Source of the DNA: Phytophthora colocasiae
Lineage: Eukaryota; Oomycota; Peronosporomycetes; Peronosporales; Peronosporaceae
DNA length: 64,000 bases
NCBI GenBank assembly: GCA_018806915.1
Contig: JAGKQI010000105.1
Coordinates: 3,782,001-3,846,000, forward strand
Reading direction: 5' to 3'
Shown here: one piece after another, positions 32,756 to 43,500 of the stretch
Position numbering within the stretch: position 1 is the first letter of the stretch
Layout: the number at the start of each line of letters is the position of its first letter
Notes under the pieces: generated by a model
What the model saw: only the letters and a program-made list of their open reading frames with translations
What the model was told of the DNA's origin: nothing
Database searches by the model: none
Made by a program: the position numbers and the translations under genes

Positions 32756-35700
32756 CTACATGCGGTCGTAGCCGACACTGCCGTGCTCAAGCGCTACCAG
32801 CAACTTCTCCTTAAGTGCAGCACAAGTCGGATAGTCTGGGAGAATCAGGCGACGGTCACTACAAGGCAAAATACAAAGTGAGATGTCGGCAAATGGTAAA
32901 AAGTATCAGCGGTGTGTAGGAGGTTCTCACCAAGTGTTGGCCATAGGACAGAAGTTCGGCTGCATCCGCGTATCCACATCAATGTACCAGCACGCAGTAT
33001 CCTGCAAATAACGGCGGAATTAGTACCGTGTATCAAGAAGAAAGCCAATTCGTTCACCAGACTTACAGCATTCATGGAGCGATATTTGGAGTCAAAGCCG
33101 AAGATAGGAGGCAGTGGTGATCCTGACCAGAAGGTCAATAGCTTGGAGCGATGTTCTTCGTCAAAGCTCTCCGCAACATTCCAGAAGTGCTGAATAACAC
33201 CACGTGATGGAGATGCACCTCGCGAGTACACTATGTTTGCCTTCAGGCTTTTGAAGTCAATTGTGCGTTCACCCTGCACCAGGCGTTGAAGCTCTTCTGG
33301 ACGGAAGAGCTTGAGATCGGAGCGTACAATTGTGTCGTTGAAGCCATCCCGCACTTTCTTGTAGTACATCAACTCATTGCCAAAGAAGAACTGCTGGGCG
33401 CGAAGCAGTACGTACTGTGCCTTGTTTGCGTTCGTCACCTCCACATTCCCCATTCCATCTTGAAGTTCCATTTCCATGGTCGTCGTCATGGGGTTAGAAG
33501 CAGCAACAGCTCCATCAGTCGATTCTTCCTTCTGTTTAGCTTCATCAACAATCACAACCTCCGTGGTGTACTCGAAGCGCATATCTAGAGGCTCTGCACC
33601 GAAGTCATGGTCCAGTACAAATTGGAGGCTACGCTTGAACACATCACTGTTTTCGCAATAGTCTTCCCAGGTCAAGGACCCGTCTCGCATCATGAATTTC
33701 CAGAACACCAAGGGAAAGTCAGCCGCAAGCGGTTGATGATTGCGAATTGCCAATCCCACTAGGCGGCCGATGCAGAGATACGCTTGTTTGAGTGCATCCA
33801 CTCCAACAGCATCCACCAAAATATCCTTTTGAGTGAGACTTAAGCTCTTTTCACTGCGCTTAGCATCCATGACCTGCTTGCTGATATACACCGGCCGGGG
33901 AGCAATGCCAATCACACCCTGTTTCTGCTTATCCACGAAATCAAACAATGGGAACAAGTCGGCAAGGCCCCCACTCCTCGCTGGACGGCTTCTTTTCGCG
34001 TTACGCTTCTTAGTCGAGTTCCCATCTTGCGGGTTTTGTGACCGAGCAAGCTGGAGCCACTGCGCTCCAATTTCGAGAACGTGAGGTGCAGGCGGGACGG
34101 CACGTTTTTGAGAACTCCCAGTTGACCCTGGACGGAAGAAGCACCGCTGGATAATCTGAAAGAACTCACGCGTGACTCCAACACCCACTCCTGGCTCGTT
34201 CACCAGTGTGATATTCATTTCACCCTTCAGGTTGTTTGGCGAGGCGATCAAGATTTGCTGTAGGATGAATTCCACGTAATTTGCTTCTGACGCACGGCTA
34301 ATCGACACAGACACTGATCCGTTGCGCTCTTCGGCCAGCATAGCCAAATAGTCCACTTTGTGCTCAAGACGAATGAGTCCAGGGATTGATGCGAATGAGT
34401 ACAAATCCATACCCAATACCTTGGGGTCTGAGCGGATCAGTACGTCCACACTGTCCTTTAACGGGGTCACCTTTTCAATGAAGGATGCTGGGATTGGGAA
34501 GGCCGCAGCAATCATATGCAGAAGGTGTGTTTGCTCCGCGACATACATTCTAATTCGTTTCTTCTTGGCTTCTTGCTTGACGAATCGCTTCATGAGCTAG
34601 GGGAGCACACATCAGAGCAAAAATTAGCTTGGTTTATGAGAAATACAGTACATGCACTGCGAGATACGTACCCCAAACAATTTCACGAGCGCCGCATCTT
34701 CATCCGCAAGAAAAGCGGCTTCCAGTTGCTCAAAAATCTGTAGAAGGTGAAGCAACAGCGAAAAGCGTTGTGGCGTAGCGATGGCATCATCCAGACTTCC
34801 CAACGCAGCATTCACCAATTGCCACAGAAGCTTAATTGGCTTGATCGAGCGTTGGAAACTTTCGGTGACCCCCACAACTTCCTTGTCATCACGAATTGTA
34901 CGAGCGTAAGGTACGAAGAACTGGAGAAATAGCTCAAACAGTGAGATCAATAAGTGGAACTCAATCTCCTCGTCGTAACTTTCATCGTCTTCGATATCCG
35001 TCCGATCAAAAATGCAGAAAGCGAGCTTGGTGCCTGTAGTCCGATAGAGAAATGGTTAGATCTCAACAACAGGAAAGAAAGCACGAGTACTAACCTGATC
35101 TATACAGCATTTCGATGATGCGTTCGTAAAAATTTAGCTGGCCGCATTCTTCCATAACAGGGACATTTTCCACAGCGAGAGGAGACCCGCTAGCGAATGG
35201 AGTGAGCAGATGCATGAGGATCAAAGTCCACACCTTCACACGCTTTGACAGACTGTTGGGAGAAAGCATCCCATCCAAAATCAATTTGAATCCGTCATGA
35301 GATAAGTCAACCGTGTGATGATCTTCTGCTGGAGGATTTTTCATCTCTTCTTGATCGTCGTCAAAAGTATCCGCTTCAGTATTTTCTGTGGGCTTCTTGC
35401 TGAGAGCTTGAAGCCAAAGAGACTGATACTCCTTCGCATTTTTAACGGAGAGAGGGTAAACAGAAGCCACCGTGTACATCAAGCCGTCCAAATACACAAC
35501 TTTCTCCTTCTGTGTGTCTGCCATCTGAGCGATCTGTACATGTGCAATAATGCATATCCCTAGTTAGTAAGCTATGCAGAAGGTAGATAAGCACCGTACT
35601 CTCACCTCATTGATAATCCTAACGAGCCCCACTTCTGCCAGCACGAGGGCCTTAATATAAAGACCTCGGAGACCCTCGTCCCCCTTACGCGAGAAAACGG

Positions 35701-36819
35701 CACCAATTCCTATGTGAACAGCACATGATAACCTCAGCTTTGCATCAGGGTAGTACCTACAAGCAAACTCAACATACCTGAAGTCTCAGACAGCTCTAGC
35801 ACCGTTCGGACCACATGAACAGACTCCACAGCACGTTCGGGACGCGATCTGGTAAACGTTTGCTTATCTGTATATATACAAAACCATACAGCAGTCAGTA
35901 ATTAACGAATCAATTCCTACAACAAGAAACCATTATATACAATACCAGCTTGACTCTGCGGCTCTTCTTGTTGCTGTTGATGCTGTTGTTGCTCCTGCTC
36001 TTGCTTTTCCTCTTCGTCTTCTTTCTTCTGACTTTTCCTCCTCTTCCGTCCCCTACCCTTCTTCGTTCGTCCGGTCTCCGCTTCAGGTCGTGGTGGTTCA
36101 CAGAATAACAATGATCTGGCCTGAAAAGCGTTCATCTCCACCACATGCAGCGCCGAATGCTCCACTGTGTGGAAATCCAGCCCAAACTCGTCTGCCTTTG
36201 TCCGTAGCATCTTTAACGCCTTCCAGTTACTCAGCCCAGCAGCCACATGCACCAGTGAGTTCACTTTATCGGGTTTAGCAGTCAGTAGAGCTCTCAGCTG
36301 GTCCTGTTGCTTTGCGTACGTTAAAATCTGCTCCAAAATCTGCAGCGCAATATCATTTTGCTCGTCTGTGCGGCCATTTGCCACACAAAAAAGCAATAGA
36401 ACAGTAGCCGCATTCACTCTGCCGAAGGATTTCAGTAGTTTCACCTGCTTTTGGGACTGAGATAGCAGTAATTCCACTAGTTTTGGCTCCAGCGCCATAC
36501 AAGCGGCGATTAAAGGCGTGAGACCCACACGGCCGCCGCTGTTGTTGGCCAAATTGACGTTGGCTTGGTGGTCGACTAGCAGCAGTTTAGCCATGTCCAG
36601 ACGAGCGTAGCGACAGGCTTCGACCAACGGAACGTCTCCTTCTGGGGTGTGCCCATTGACGTTGATGTCGGGAGCTGCGAGGAGCGAAGAGAAGGCGGTG
36701 AGGTCGTTGCGACGGATGGAGGACACGAGGTCGGAGGCAGCACTGGAGCTTACGTGGCGCTCGGCCTTGGTGGGCTTGCGTGGACGGAATCGGCGACGAC
36801 CACGAGGAGCAGAGGACAT
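32756..36819 (-). CDS. Ankyrin-repeat HECT-type E3 ubiquitin ligase (1190 aa)
   Basis: Eight exons join in frame to 3573 nt: 35946-36819, 35778-35867, 35606-35709, 35095-35533, 34672-35033, 33067-34596, 32931-33001 and 32756-32858. Exon 1 encodes ankyrin repeats (DINVNGHTPEGDVPLVEACR; GGRVGLTPLIAACMALEPK; SLVHVAAGLSNWKAL) and a Lys/Glu/Gln-rich linker. The middle exons are helical. Exons 6-8 form a HECT domain: VTREFFQIIQRCFF, GRLVGLAIRNHQPL, LLTFWSGS and the C-lobe PMANTCDRRLILPDY. The catalytic Cys is in ANTC, with its codon split by the intron at 32859-32930. The start at 36819 is the first ATG; the frame upstream to 36840 has only TTG. Role: transfer of ubiquitin to substrates bound by the ankyrin part. 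Confidence 0.93.
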
Positions 36820-37077
36820 CTTGGATGTGAGAATCAGCAACTGGTGTTGTAGGAACAGCTATAACTCTTAACTAGGAGGAATCTATAAATGGCCCCCAAA
36901 CAAATGCAATTCGTCGTCTTTTTACGCTAATTCGTTGTCTAAAGTGCGCCCTTATAAAGGCCGAAGCAGTTCCAATCAGAAGCGTCTTTCAACTCACCAA
37001 GAGTTATAGTTTACTAGTATAGCGCTAGTACTGATCGAATGATTTCGGTTTGGAAAATGCAAGTCATTCTGCCCCTG

Positions 37078-37124
37078 TACTACGCGTGAGTTAGTGTCTT
37101 GCCAAGCATGCCTGACGCGTAGTA
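37078..37124. repeat. Inverted repeat, 10-bp arms with 27-base loop
   Basis: TACTACGCGT at 37078-37087 is inverted exactly at 37115-37124; the loop contains GCATGC. Confidence 0.7.
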
Positions 37125-37240
37125 TAGCCGCATAGAGGAGACTGACAGAGCTCTTAAACGAACTCGTCCGTGGCCTGTAGCGAAACTGAAGACACACAGC
37201 TCTTTAGCCAGTAATTGGAAGTTGGTGTCCCATGCCCAGC

Positions 37241-37285
37241 AAGAATGTACGCACCAGAGCATCATGCTCTGGTGCGTACATTCTT
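37241..37285. repeat. Perfect 45-bp palindrome (22-bp arms, 1-base centre)
   Basis: The arm 37241-37262 is the exact reverse complement of 37264-37285 around a single C at 37263. Symmetry ends abruptly on both sides. It lies about 480 bp upstream of the RGS-DENN start and 420 bp upstream of the HECT gene start. Confidence 0.95.
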
Positions 37286-37766
37286 TTAGTAGCTTCTGCG
37301 TCCTATCCTGATCGTCGCCAGCTGTGTTGCTGTGTCACACAGCCTGTGTGCAACCACTGCTTGAAGCTCTCGTTCGCTGCTGCTTGGGCTCGATGTTACA
37401 GTACACATGTACATGTAGAAGCAGCTACACATTGCGGTGGGCAGCCTCGTAGCCACGTTGCATTTGCGCAGTCCGACGTGGCGCGACGCCAACGTTTCCT
37501 CCAGCAGGAACCGCTTAACCATTTTCTCTGGAGTTAATCTCCATCTACCCACACAGCCACTTGCCGCATCAGAACCCCAAGGCAACGATCACCAGTGGTG
37601 ATTCACCACACTGATAGACGTCGAGTCAGAAGTCAGTTCAAGTGTCTCCGAATTTCCGAACAGTGCAAAAATTAACCAGAAATTCCGCCTGGCTTTTTGC
37701 AGTCGTCCTTTCCGATACAAAAGTCCGCTCAGTCCGACTCTTAGCTTGTTGAGCACATTTACGCCC

Positions 37767-40424
37767 ATGGCCTCCGTCGAGATGCAGGACGCCGTGACGC
37801 TCGATGCCGTCGTTGCCGACCCGCACCTTCACGCTCTGTTCCTCCAGTACCTGTCCAGCTCGGATAAGAAGGGATTCGCGCGACTGTTGTTCCTTGTGAG
37901 CGTCGAGGAGTTCAAGAAGGTGCTGGCTTCCTCCTCCGACGACAAACACTCTGCTGTACAGGACCAGGAAGGCCCCGAGAGCGACGTGCAGAGCCACCGC
38001 AGACAATACGCGAGCAAGATCATCGCTAAGTTCATGAGTCCTGACGCTTTTTTGGATATTGCGTCCGAGAACTTGCGCATTCTGAACAAATCGGTCGGCA
38101 GCTTCGGTAAACTCTTACGCAATGATCTGATGTTATACTCGGGACTGGCAGCCAAGACAGATTTGTTCCAGGACGCTGAGGTGGCTGTGAAAAAGGCTCT
38201 GCAGCCCAGTTTTAAGCAATTCGCAACTACCTCCGAGTTTGAAGCTTTGGTTGCCAGTTCCAGATTGACGTACGTTGACAGTGAAGACTCCGACGGGTCA
38301 GATGAAGAGCAGCAAATGCAGGAAGCAAACTCGAGAGATTCACCGTCGTCCGTGGCCAGTACAACGAGTTCAAGGGTCAGGAGACAGCGCACAGCTACAA
38401 CTTTCTTAACGCTGGAGCGAGTGCTGGGCAACAGGAGACTGTGCAGTGTGTTCTGGGTCTTCTTGTTCAAGGAGCGAACGCACGAGCAACTGAGCCTATG
38501 GATGGACTTTAGATATCAACTGCTGCCTGTGCTGGAGGACTTTATCCATGCGGCTGAAGAAGACAGTGAACAGGAAGATGAGAAACAGGAGAATGACCAG
38601 CTAAAAGACAGTGAGGAACGACAGGCTGGCGAGCTCATTGAACAGCTACTCGCCATCGGAAGTCGCATTGCTGCCAAATATCTCACTGTGAGTGCCAGTA
38701 CGCGTGTGACTTTTGTCGGGGAGGCAGAGCAGGCGTTACTGCGCGATTATGAGTTGCGAGTGGCTTGCTGTCTTGATGCAGGCAGCTTTTCGCTGGCTGA
38801 TGCTGAAGAACTACTTCGAACGGTGGAACGTATCCAGTCTGTCATCGAAGCCAATCTCAAGGTTAACCACTTTGTGCGCTTTATGGGGAGTGAGTCGTTC
38901 AAGTCTCTGGTCGCATCGTACCAGAGTCGGTTGCTAAGTCCGTCTGGCTCATCGAATGCAGTAACATCTGTAGCTTGTGATGGTTCAAGTACAGCTTCAG
39001 ACAGCAGCATGACGACACTACAAGAACTGTTCCAGTGCATGAATGTGGCATCACACCAGCCGCAGCGAGTGCGGAGTAGATCATTCACCTTGCGAGACCT
39101 GTTCCAAAATCAATTGCGTGGAGAGCCACAAAGCAAGTCGCTTATCAGCTCCGTGATGAGCTTTCGGCTAGATGCGAATGACCGGTCTCACCCTGAAATT
39201 ATCAAGGAAGTACTGCATTCTCTGGCGGACCCCAACAATCACAGCGATAGCAGCAGTGACTTGTACCACCATCATGCGATTCCGGACCATGTGGAAGCGT
39301 TTTTTCGACCTGCTGGAGCTGATGTCGTGCGCTCAACAACTCGACCAGAGCCCTCACTGTTCCACATGACAATTGGAAACTCGGACAGGGCATTCTACGG
39401 CGCCTGCCTCACTCGATATGTTCCGTTGAATGACTCCAGCAAGCTTGGACCGTTGGAACAAGTACTACAAGAAACCGAAGGCCTTGAGGTGTACATTCCT
39501 GCGGGACTCAGCATCATTAGCAGGTATCCAATTCTTGACACGCTGAAGCAGCGTTTGGACTCGCTTCACGCTGCTATGCACGATGATGAGGCATATCTTT
39601 CAGACGTCAACTGGTTACCCTCTGCGGCGCAAATGGCGGAGCTTCTGTCTCCTTTCGACTTCGCTGCTGCCGCAGCAACTCAAGGTGATGTGACGTCACT
39701 ATCGGCACTGGGTAAATACGTGGATTTCAGCATGGAAGAGCTGTTCAGCTGCCTGTCGGTAGAGCACGTTGTTGCTTTAGTAACTTGCATGCTTCTCGAG
39801 CGACAGATCGTGCTTGTGAGTTCACGTTACTCGGTCCTCACATCAGTGGGTGAGACATTGAAGAGCTTAATCAGCCCGCTTGAGTGGAGTCATGTGTTCG
39901 CACCTATCCTGCCCAAAAACATGCTCGAATGCTTGCAGTGTCCTACGCCTTACCTGTTCGGCGTGCACTCCAGTTATCGTGCGGAGTTGCGAGAGATGCT
40001 TGAGCGCGAAGGGTGCGGCGACGGTATTGTCGTGGTGGATCTGGATGCCGACACGATGAGCTCTCCTGGACGGCCTCAGCTTCCTGAGTCTGTCCGAGGA
40101 CCGTTGACCTCACAGCTGCTTCAGTTGCTCAAGCCTAAAGTTTTCTTCAGTGACTTTGTCCCCATGGGCAACAGCAGGACGGAAACGTCTCTTGCTCACA
40201 GTTTTCCTCAGGGCCATGTACGCGCTTGCTTCCGGGAGGCCGTGGCGACTCTTCTGCGCACGGTGGAGGAGTTCCGCTTCGTGCTGTCTGACGATTTTGA
40301 CTACGTTGTGGTTTTTGACCGGATCGCGTTCCTGCGCCGCTTACCCTCGCGCGAGCAGTCTTTCTACCGCAGCTTCTTGGAGACGCAGGTCTTCTCCCAT
40401 GAAATCGCTTCGGTTGATATTTAA
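37767..40424 (+). CDS. RGS-like plus DENN domain protein (885 aa)
   Basis: A single exon. The ATG at 37767 starts MASVEMQDAVTL; the open frame upstream begins only with TTG. The N-terminal half resembles two RGS folds: DPHLHALFLQYLSSSDKKGF with IIAKFMSPDAFLDI, then TLERVLGNRRLCSVFWVFL with HEQLSLWMDFRYQLLP. Acidic linkers separate them. The C-terminal half is DENN: FYGACLTRYVPLND, IPAGLSIISRYPILDTL, FSCLSVEHVVALVTCMLLER, IVLVSSRYSVLTSVGETL, SHVFAPILPKNMLECLQCPT and PYLFGVHSSY. DENN modules activate Rab GTPases by nucleotide exchange, and RGS modules bind heterotrimeric G-alpha, so the protein may join the two systems (inference). The DENN assignment is firm, the RGS one moderate. It converges with HK3, with 85 bp between stops. 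Confidence 0.88.
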   Translation: MASVEMQDAVTLDAVVADPHLHALFLQYLSSSDKKGFARLLFLVSVEEFKKVLASSSDDKHSAVQDQEGPESDVQSHRRQYASKIIAKFMSPDAFLDIASENLRILNKSVGSFGKLLRNDLMLYSGLAAKTDLFQDAEVAVKKALQPSFKQFATTSEFEALVASSRLTYVDSEDSDGSDEEQQMQEANSRDSPSSVASTTSSRVRRQRTATTFLTLERVLGNRRLCSVFWVFLFKERTHEQLSLWMDFRYQLLPVLEDFIHAAEEDSEQEDEKQENDQLKDSEERQAGELIEQLLAIGSRIAAKYLTVSASTRVTFVGEAEQALLRDYELRVACCLDAGSFSLADAEELLRTVERIQSVIEANLKVNHFVRFMGSESFKSLVASYQSRLLSPSGSSNAVTSVACDGSSTASDSSMTTLQELFQCMNVASHQPQRVRSRSFTLRDLFQNQLRGEPQSKSLISSVMSFRLDANDRSHPEIIKEVLHSLADPNNHSDSSSDLYHHHAIPDHVEAFFRPAGADVVRSTTRPEPSLFHMTIGNSDRAFYGACLTRYVPLNDSSKLGPLEQVLQETEGLEVYIPAGLSIISRYPILDTLKQRLDSLHAAMHDDEAYLSDVNWLPSAAQMAELLSPFDFAAAAATQGDVTSLSALGKYVDFSMEELFSCLSVEHVVALVTCMLLERQIVLVSSRYSVLTSVGETLKSLISPLEWSHVFAPILPKNMLECLQCPTPYLFGVHSSYRAELREMLEREGCGDGIVVVDLDADTMSSPGRPQLPESVRGPLTSQLLQLLKPKVFFSDFVPMGNSRTETSLAHSFPQGHVRACFREAVATLLRTVEEFRFVLSDDFDYVVVFDRIAFLRRLPSREQSFYRSFLETQVFSHEIASVDI

Positions 40425-40509
40425 CAGTGAACACGATTGAAAATACAAGCAAGTAGATTGACAAAGTACAACATCGTATCGTACACGTGAAATGCAACAA
40501 GTTCTAGCC

Positions 40510-43500
40510 TTACATGATTCCGCAGGGTCCATTGGCACGATCCTGCGAAGAGCTCTGGGCACGCAAAGCTGCGGCTGACGAAGCACTTCCGCTTCTGGTG
40601 AGATCGCGAAATTCAAAATTGCGGCGGAGGTATCCACGCAAGTGCCGGTGCTCTTTCTTAAGCAACGTGATCGAACCATCCAAAGACTGCTTTAAGGAGA
40701 TCATGACAGCCGCGTCAGCAAGTGCTGCCGGTTGGTCCGTACCAATTTCTGCCTGATACTGTTGCAACTGTTCACAGGCAACTTGAACTCGGAATGCAGC
40801 CTTCGACACACGCATCGCAGCAACATACGCAGATGATCCCTTTAGCGAATGAGATTCGCGCCGAGTGACCCCGATGTCACCTTGTTCGTACGCAGCCAAA
40901 ACTCGGGACATGATAGCTTCACAGCTCACAGTAAATTTCTCAAGCAAACTCAAAAACAGCTCTTCGGCACCGCCGCACTGCTGCACGCCACGCGAATAAT
41001 CCACAGGATCGCCCTCAGGGATAACGATGCTGGCAGGATCCATTGTTACACGCATCGCCGCATCACTCTCGGTGGTAGCACTTGCGTGGTCAACGCTAGG
41101 AGGACCTCGAGCACCATTTCCAGCGGCTGGACTACCGATGTTCAGACGCTCCAGCATGGCTGCAATCGGATCTCCTGCTGCGTGATCGTCTGAACTTCTA
41201 TCCGACTCGAACCGCTGCAAGGTCAGAGGTGCGTTATCATTGCGGCCTGCTTCAGTCGCTGCTCGCGCGCGCGTGCTCATAGCATCCGATACAGAACTTG
41301 GGGACAAAGGCTGTTGAGACGACGTCGATGGTGGAGCAGACTCCTTTTTGCTGCCCATGAAAGGTGGATGACTCCACAGTGTCGGATTACTGTGAGAGGA
41401 TACATGATCCGAAGTCTCAGCACCTTCCAGCGGCTTGTCCTTCATGTTGGGCAAAGTCGCAGACGTCTTGTTGATTTGCTTCCAGTCCGGAATGTCAACG
41501 ATAGCGCCACCAGTGTCACGTTGAAGGGTCATAAGGCCACTTGACCGCGTACTGTTCCCAATCGAAGAGCCTAGACTAAAAATTGATGTCGTCGGCACTG
41601 CTGTGCGCACCGTGGGCCCAACCTGGCGTCGGATTGCCATAGGATCATCTAACTCCAAATTGGAAATTGCACGCGCTAGATTGAGCTGTTGCATATGCCG
41701 CGAGGCAGGAGCGAGTCGAGATCCCGCTGATTCCGAGGCATTGTTGAATAGATCTGTTTCGTCAACTTGACTGTCGAAGGACGGGCGCGGGGTGGGTGAC
41801 GTTGTTGGGTATGATGTCGGCGCGATGTCTAGCTCTTCTCCACCACGGTCTTTCGACGAGGCAGGTGAAGAGATAGATACGGTTGGAGCAGAAGCAGCGA
41901 CGCTCATATTTTCTGAACTACCGCGAGGGTAATCACCCGATCCAGCAACTGAAGGTGTTGCAGTTTTCGGTCCGAGGTAGCGAACACGCATCCACTGACG
42001 AATAGCCTTGAGTAAACTATTCTTCGAAATAGGCTTCACCATGAACTCGTCCATCCCCGATCCCAAGCACTTTTGACGATCTCCACTCATAGCATAGGCT
42101 GTCAGACCAAGAACAGGGATGCGGGGCAGATCGTTTTCGTGTTCAAACTGACGGATTGCTTTTGTAGCTGTGTATCCATCCATGACAGGCATCTCACAGT
42201 CCATGAAGATCAAGTCGAACTTCGTATGGTTCTCAGTGTATGCCTTCAGTGCATCGCGGCCATTCACCTCCCACTGCAGGAGATGATCTGCCTCTTGGAG
42301 GAAGCACTTTACCACCTCCCAATTGAACTCGTTATCTTCAGCAACCAATATCCTAGCTTGTCTGGGAATCACAATCTTTGCGTTGTTTGCAGCATTCGCG
42401 ACAGCTACGCTTGTTGAACTATCATTCGAATTCACATTCGACGTGTCCATGTTGACAGGAGCAACTCCACCATCTGTAAGCAACTCATTTGCAGCGTAGA
42501 ACAATCCCTTAGCGTCCATATCGTCGAGCAAACGAACCACAACCGTGAAGTAAAAGTTGCTACCAACGTCCAGCTCACTATCAACACCGATTTGTCCGTC
42601 CATAAGTTCCGCAAGTTGCTTGCAAATAGCAAGACCCAGACCAGAACCAGTAGGGTTGTTCTGGCGAGTTCGCTCCAGCTTCGTAAACAGAGAAAATAAG
42701 CGCATCTTCTCCTCAGCATCCATGCCAATACCCGTATCGATAACTTGGAACAACAGCTTTTTGAATGCCTTCGGTAATTCAGGAGTGTATACAACGCTGC
42801 ATGTAACTGTGATCGAGCCTTCGTTCGTGAATTTGATTGCGTTGGACAACAAGTTCAACAACACTTGACGTAGACGCACAACATCACCAATAGCAACCTT
42901 TGGCACATTATCATCGCACTTCAACTCAAGTTTAAGTCCACGTTCCCGGGCCTTAAATTTGAAGATCTCGATCGAGTAATCCAGCAGCTCGTGCATCTGG
43001 AATGGGGCAGCTGAAATCTCGAGATGTCCAGCCTCGATCTTTGATAAGTCCAAAATATCGTTGATCAAATTCAATAGAAGGGATCCCGATACATACGCCA
43101 TATGCACATATCTCTCTGGTGCTTTATCCAGTGTCTGCTCCTTCAACAATTCCAACATTCCCAGCACACCATTCAAAGGCGTTCGCAACTCGTGACTAAA
43201 CGAGGCCAGGAAATTCACCTTAGCAGCCTCCATGTGCTTCCTCGCTGTGTAGTCTTGTCCCACACCGATCACTCCACGAATGTTTCCGTGCATGTCCTTC
43301 TTGCTCGATGCATTCACAAGCAAAAGCAGGAACACACCACGCTTGGTTGTCATCGGAAGCTCCATCTCGCCAACATCGATGCCGATCAGAGCTTGGTTCA
43401 GCAATTGCCGAACCTGCTGGCGACTTTCAGGGATAATAAATGTGTGAACCAACGACAAGCCTAGGACGCTCGACTTGTGGTAGCCAGTGATCTCTTCAAT

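Larger units (their letters stand above)
36820..37766. promoter_or_regulatory. Divergent intergenic region with hairpins, ankyrin-HECT / RGS-DENN
   Basis: Nearly 950 bp between two head-to-head genes. No domain-bearing open frame is seen. A TATAAAGG-like sequence occurs at about 36952. Two inverted repeats lie at 37078-37124 and 37241-37285. Confidence 0.55.

Noticed and set aside
37746..37766. Earlier start of the RGS-DENN protein at 37746
   Set aside because: The codon there is TTG; the first ATG in frame is at 37767. The same applies to the frame beginning at 36840 in the HECT gene.
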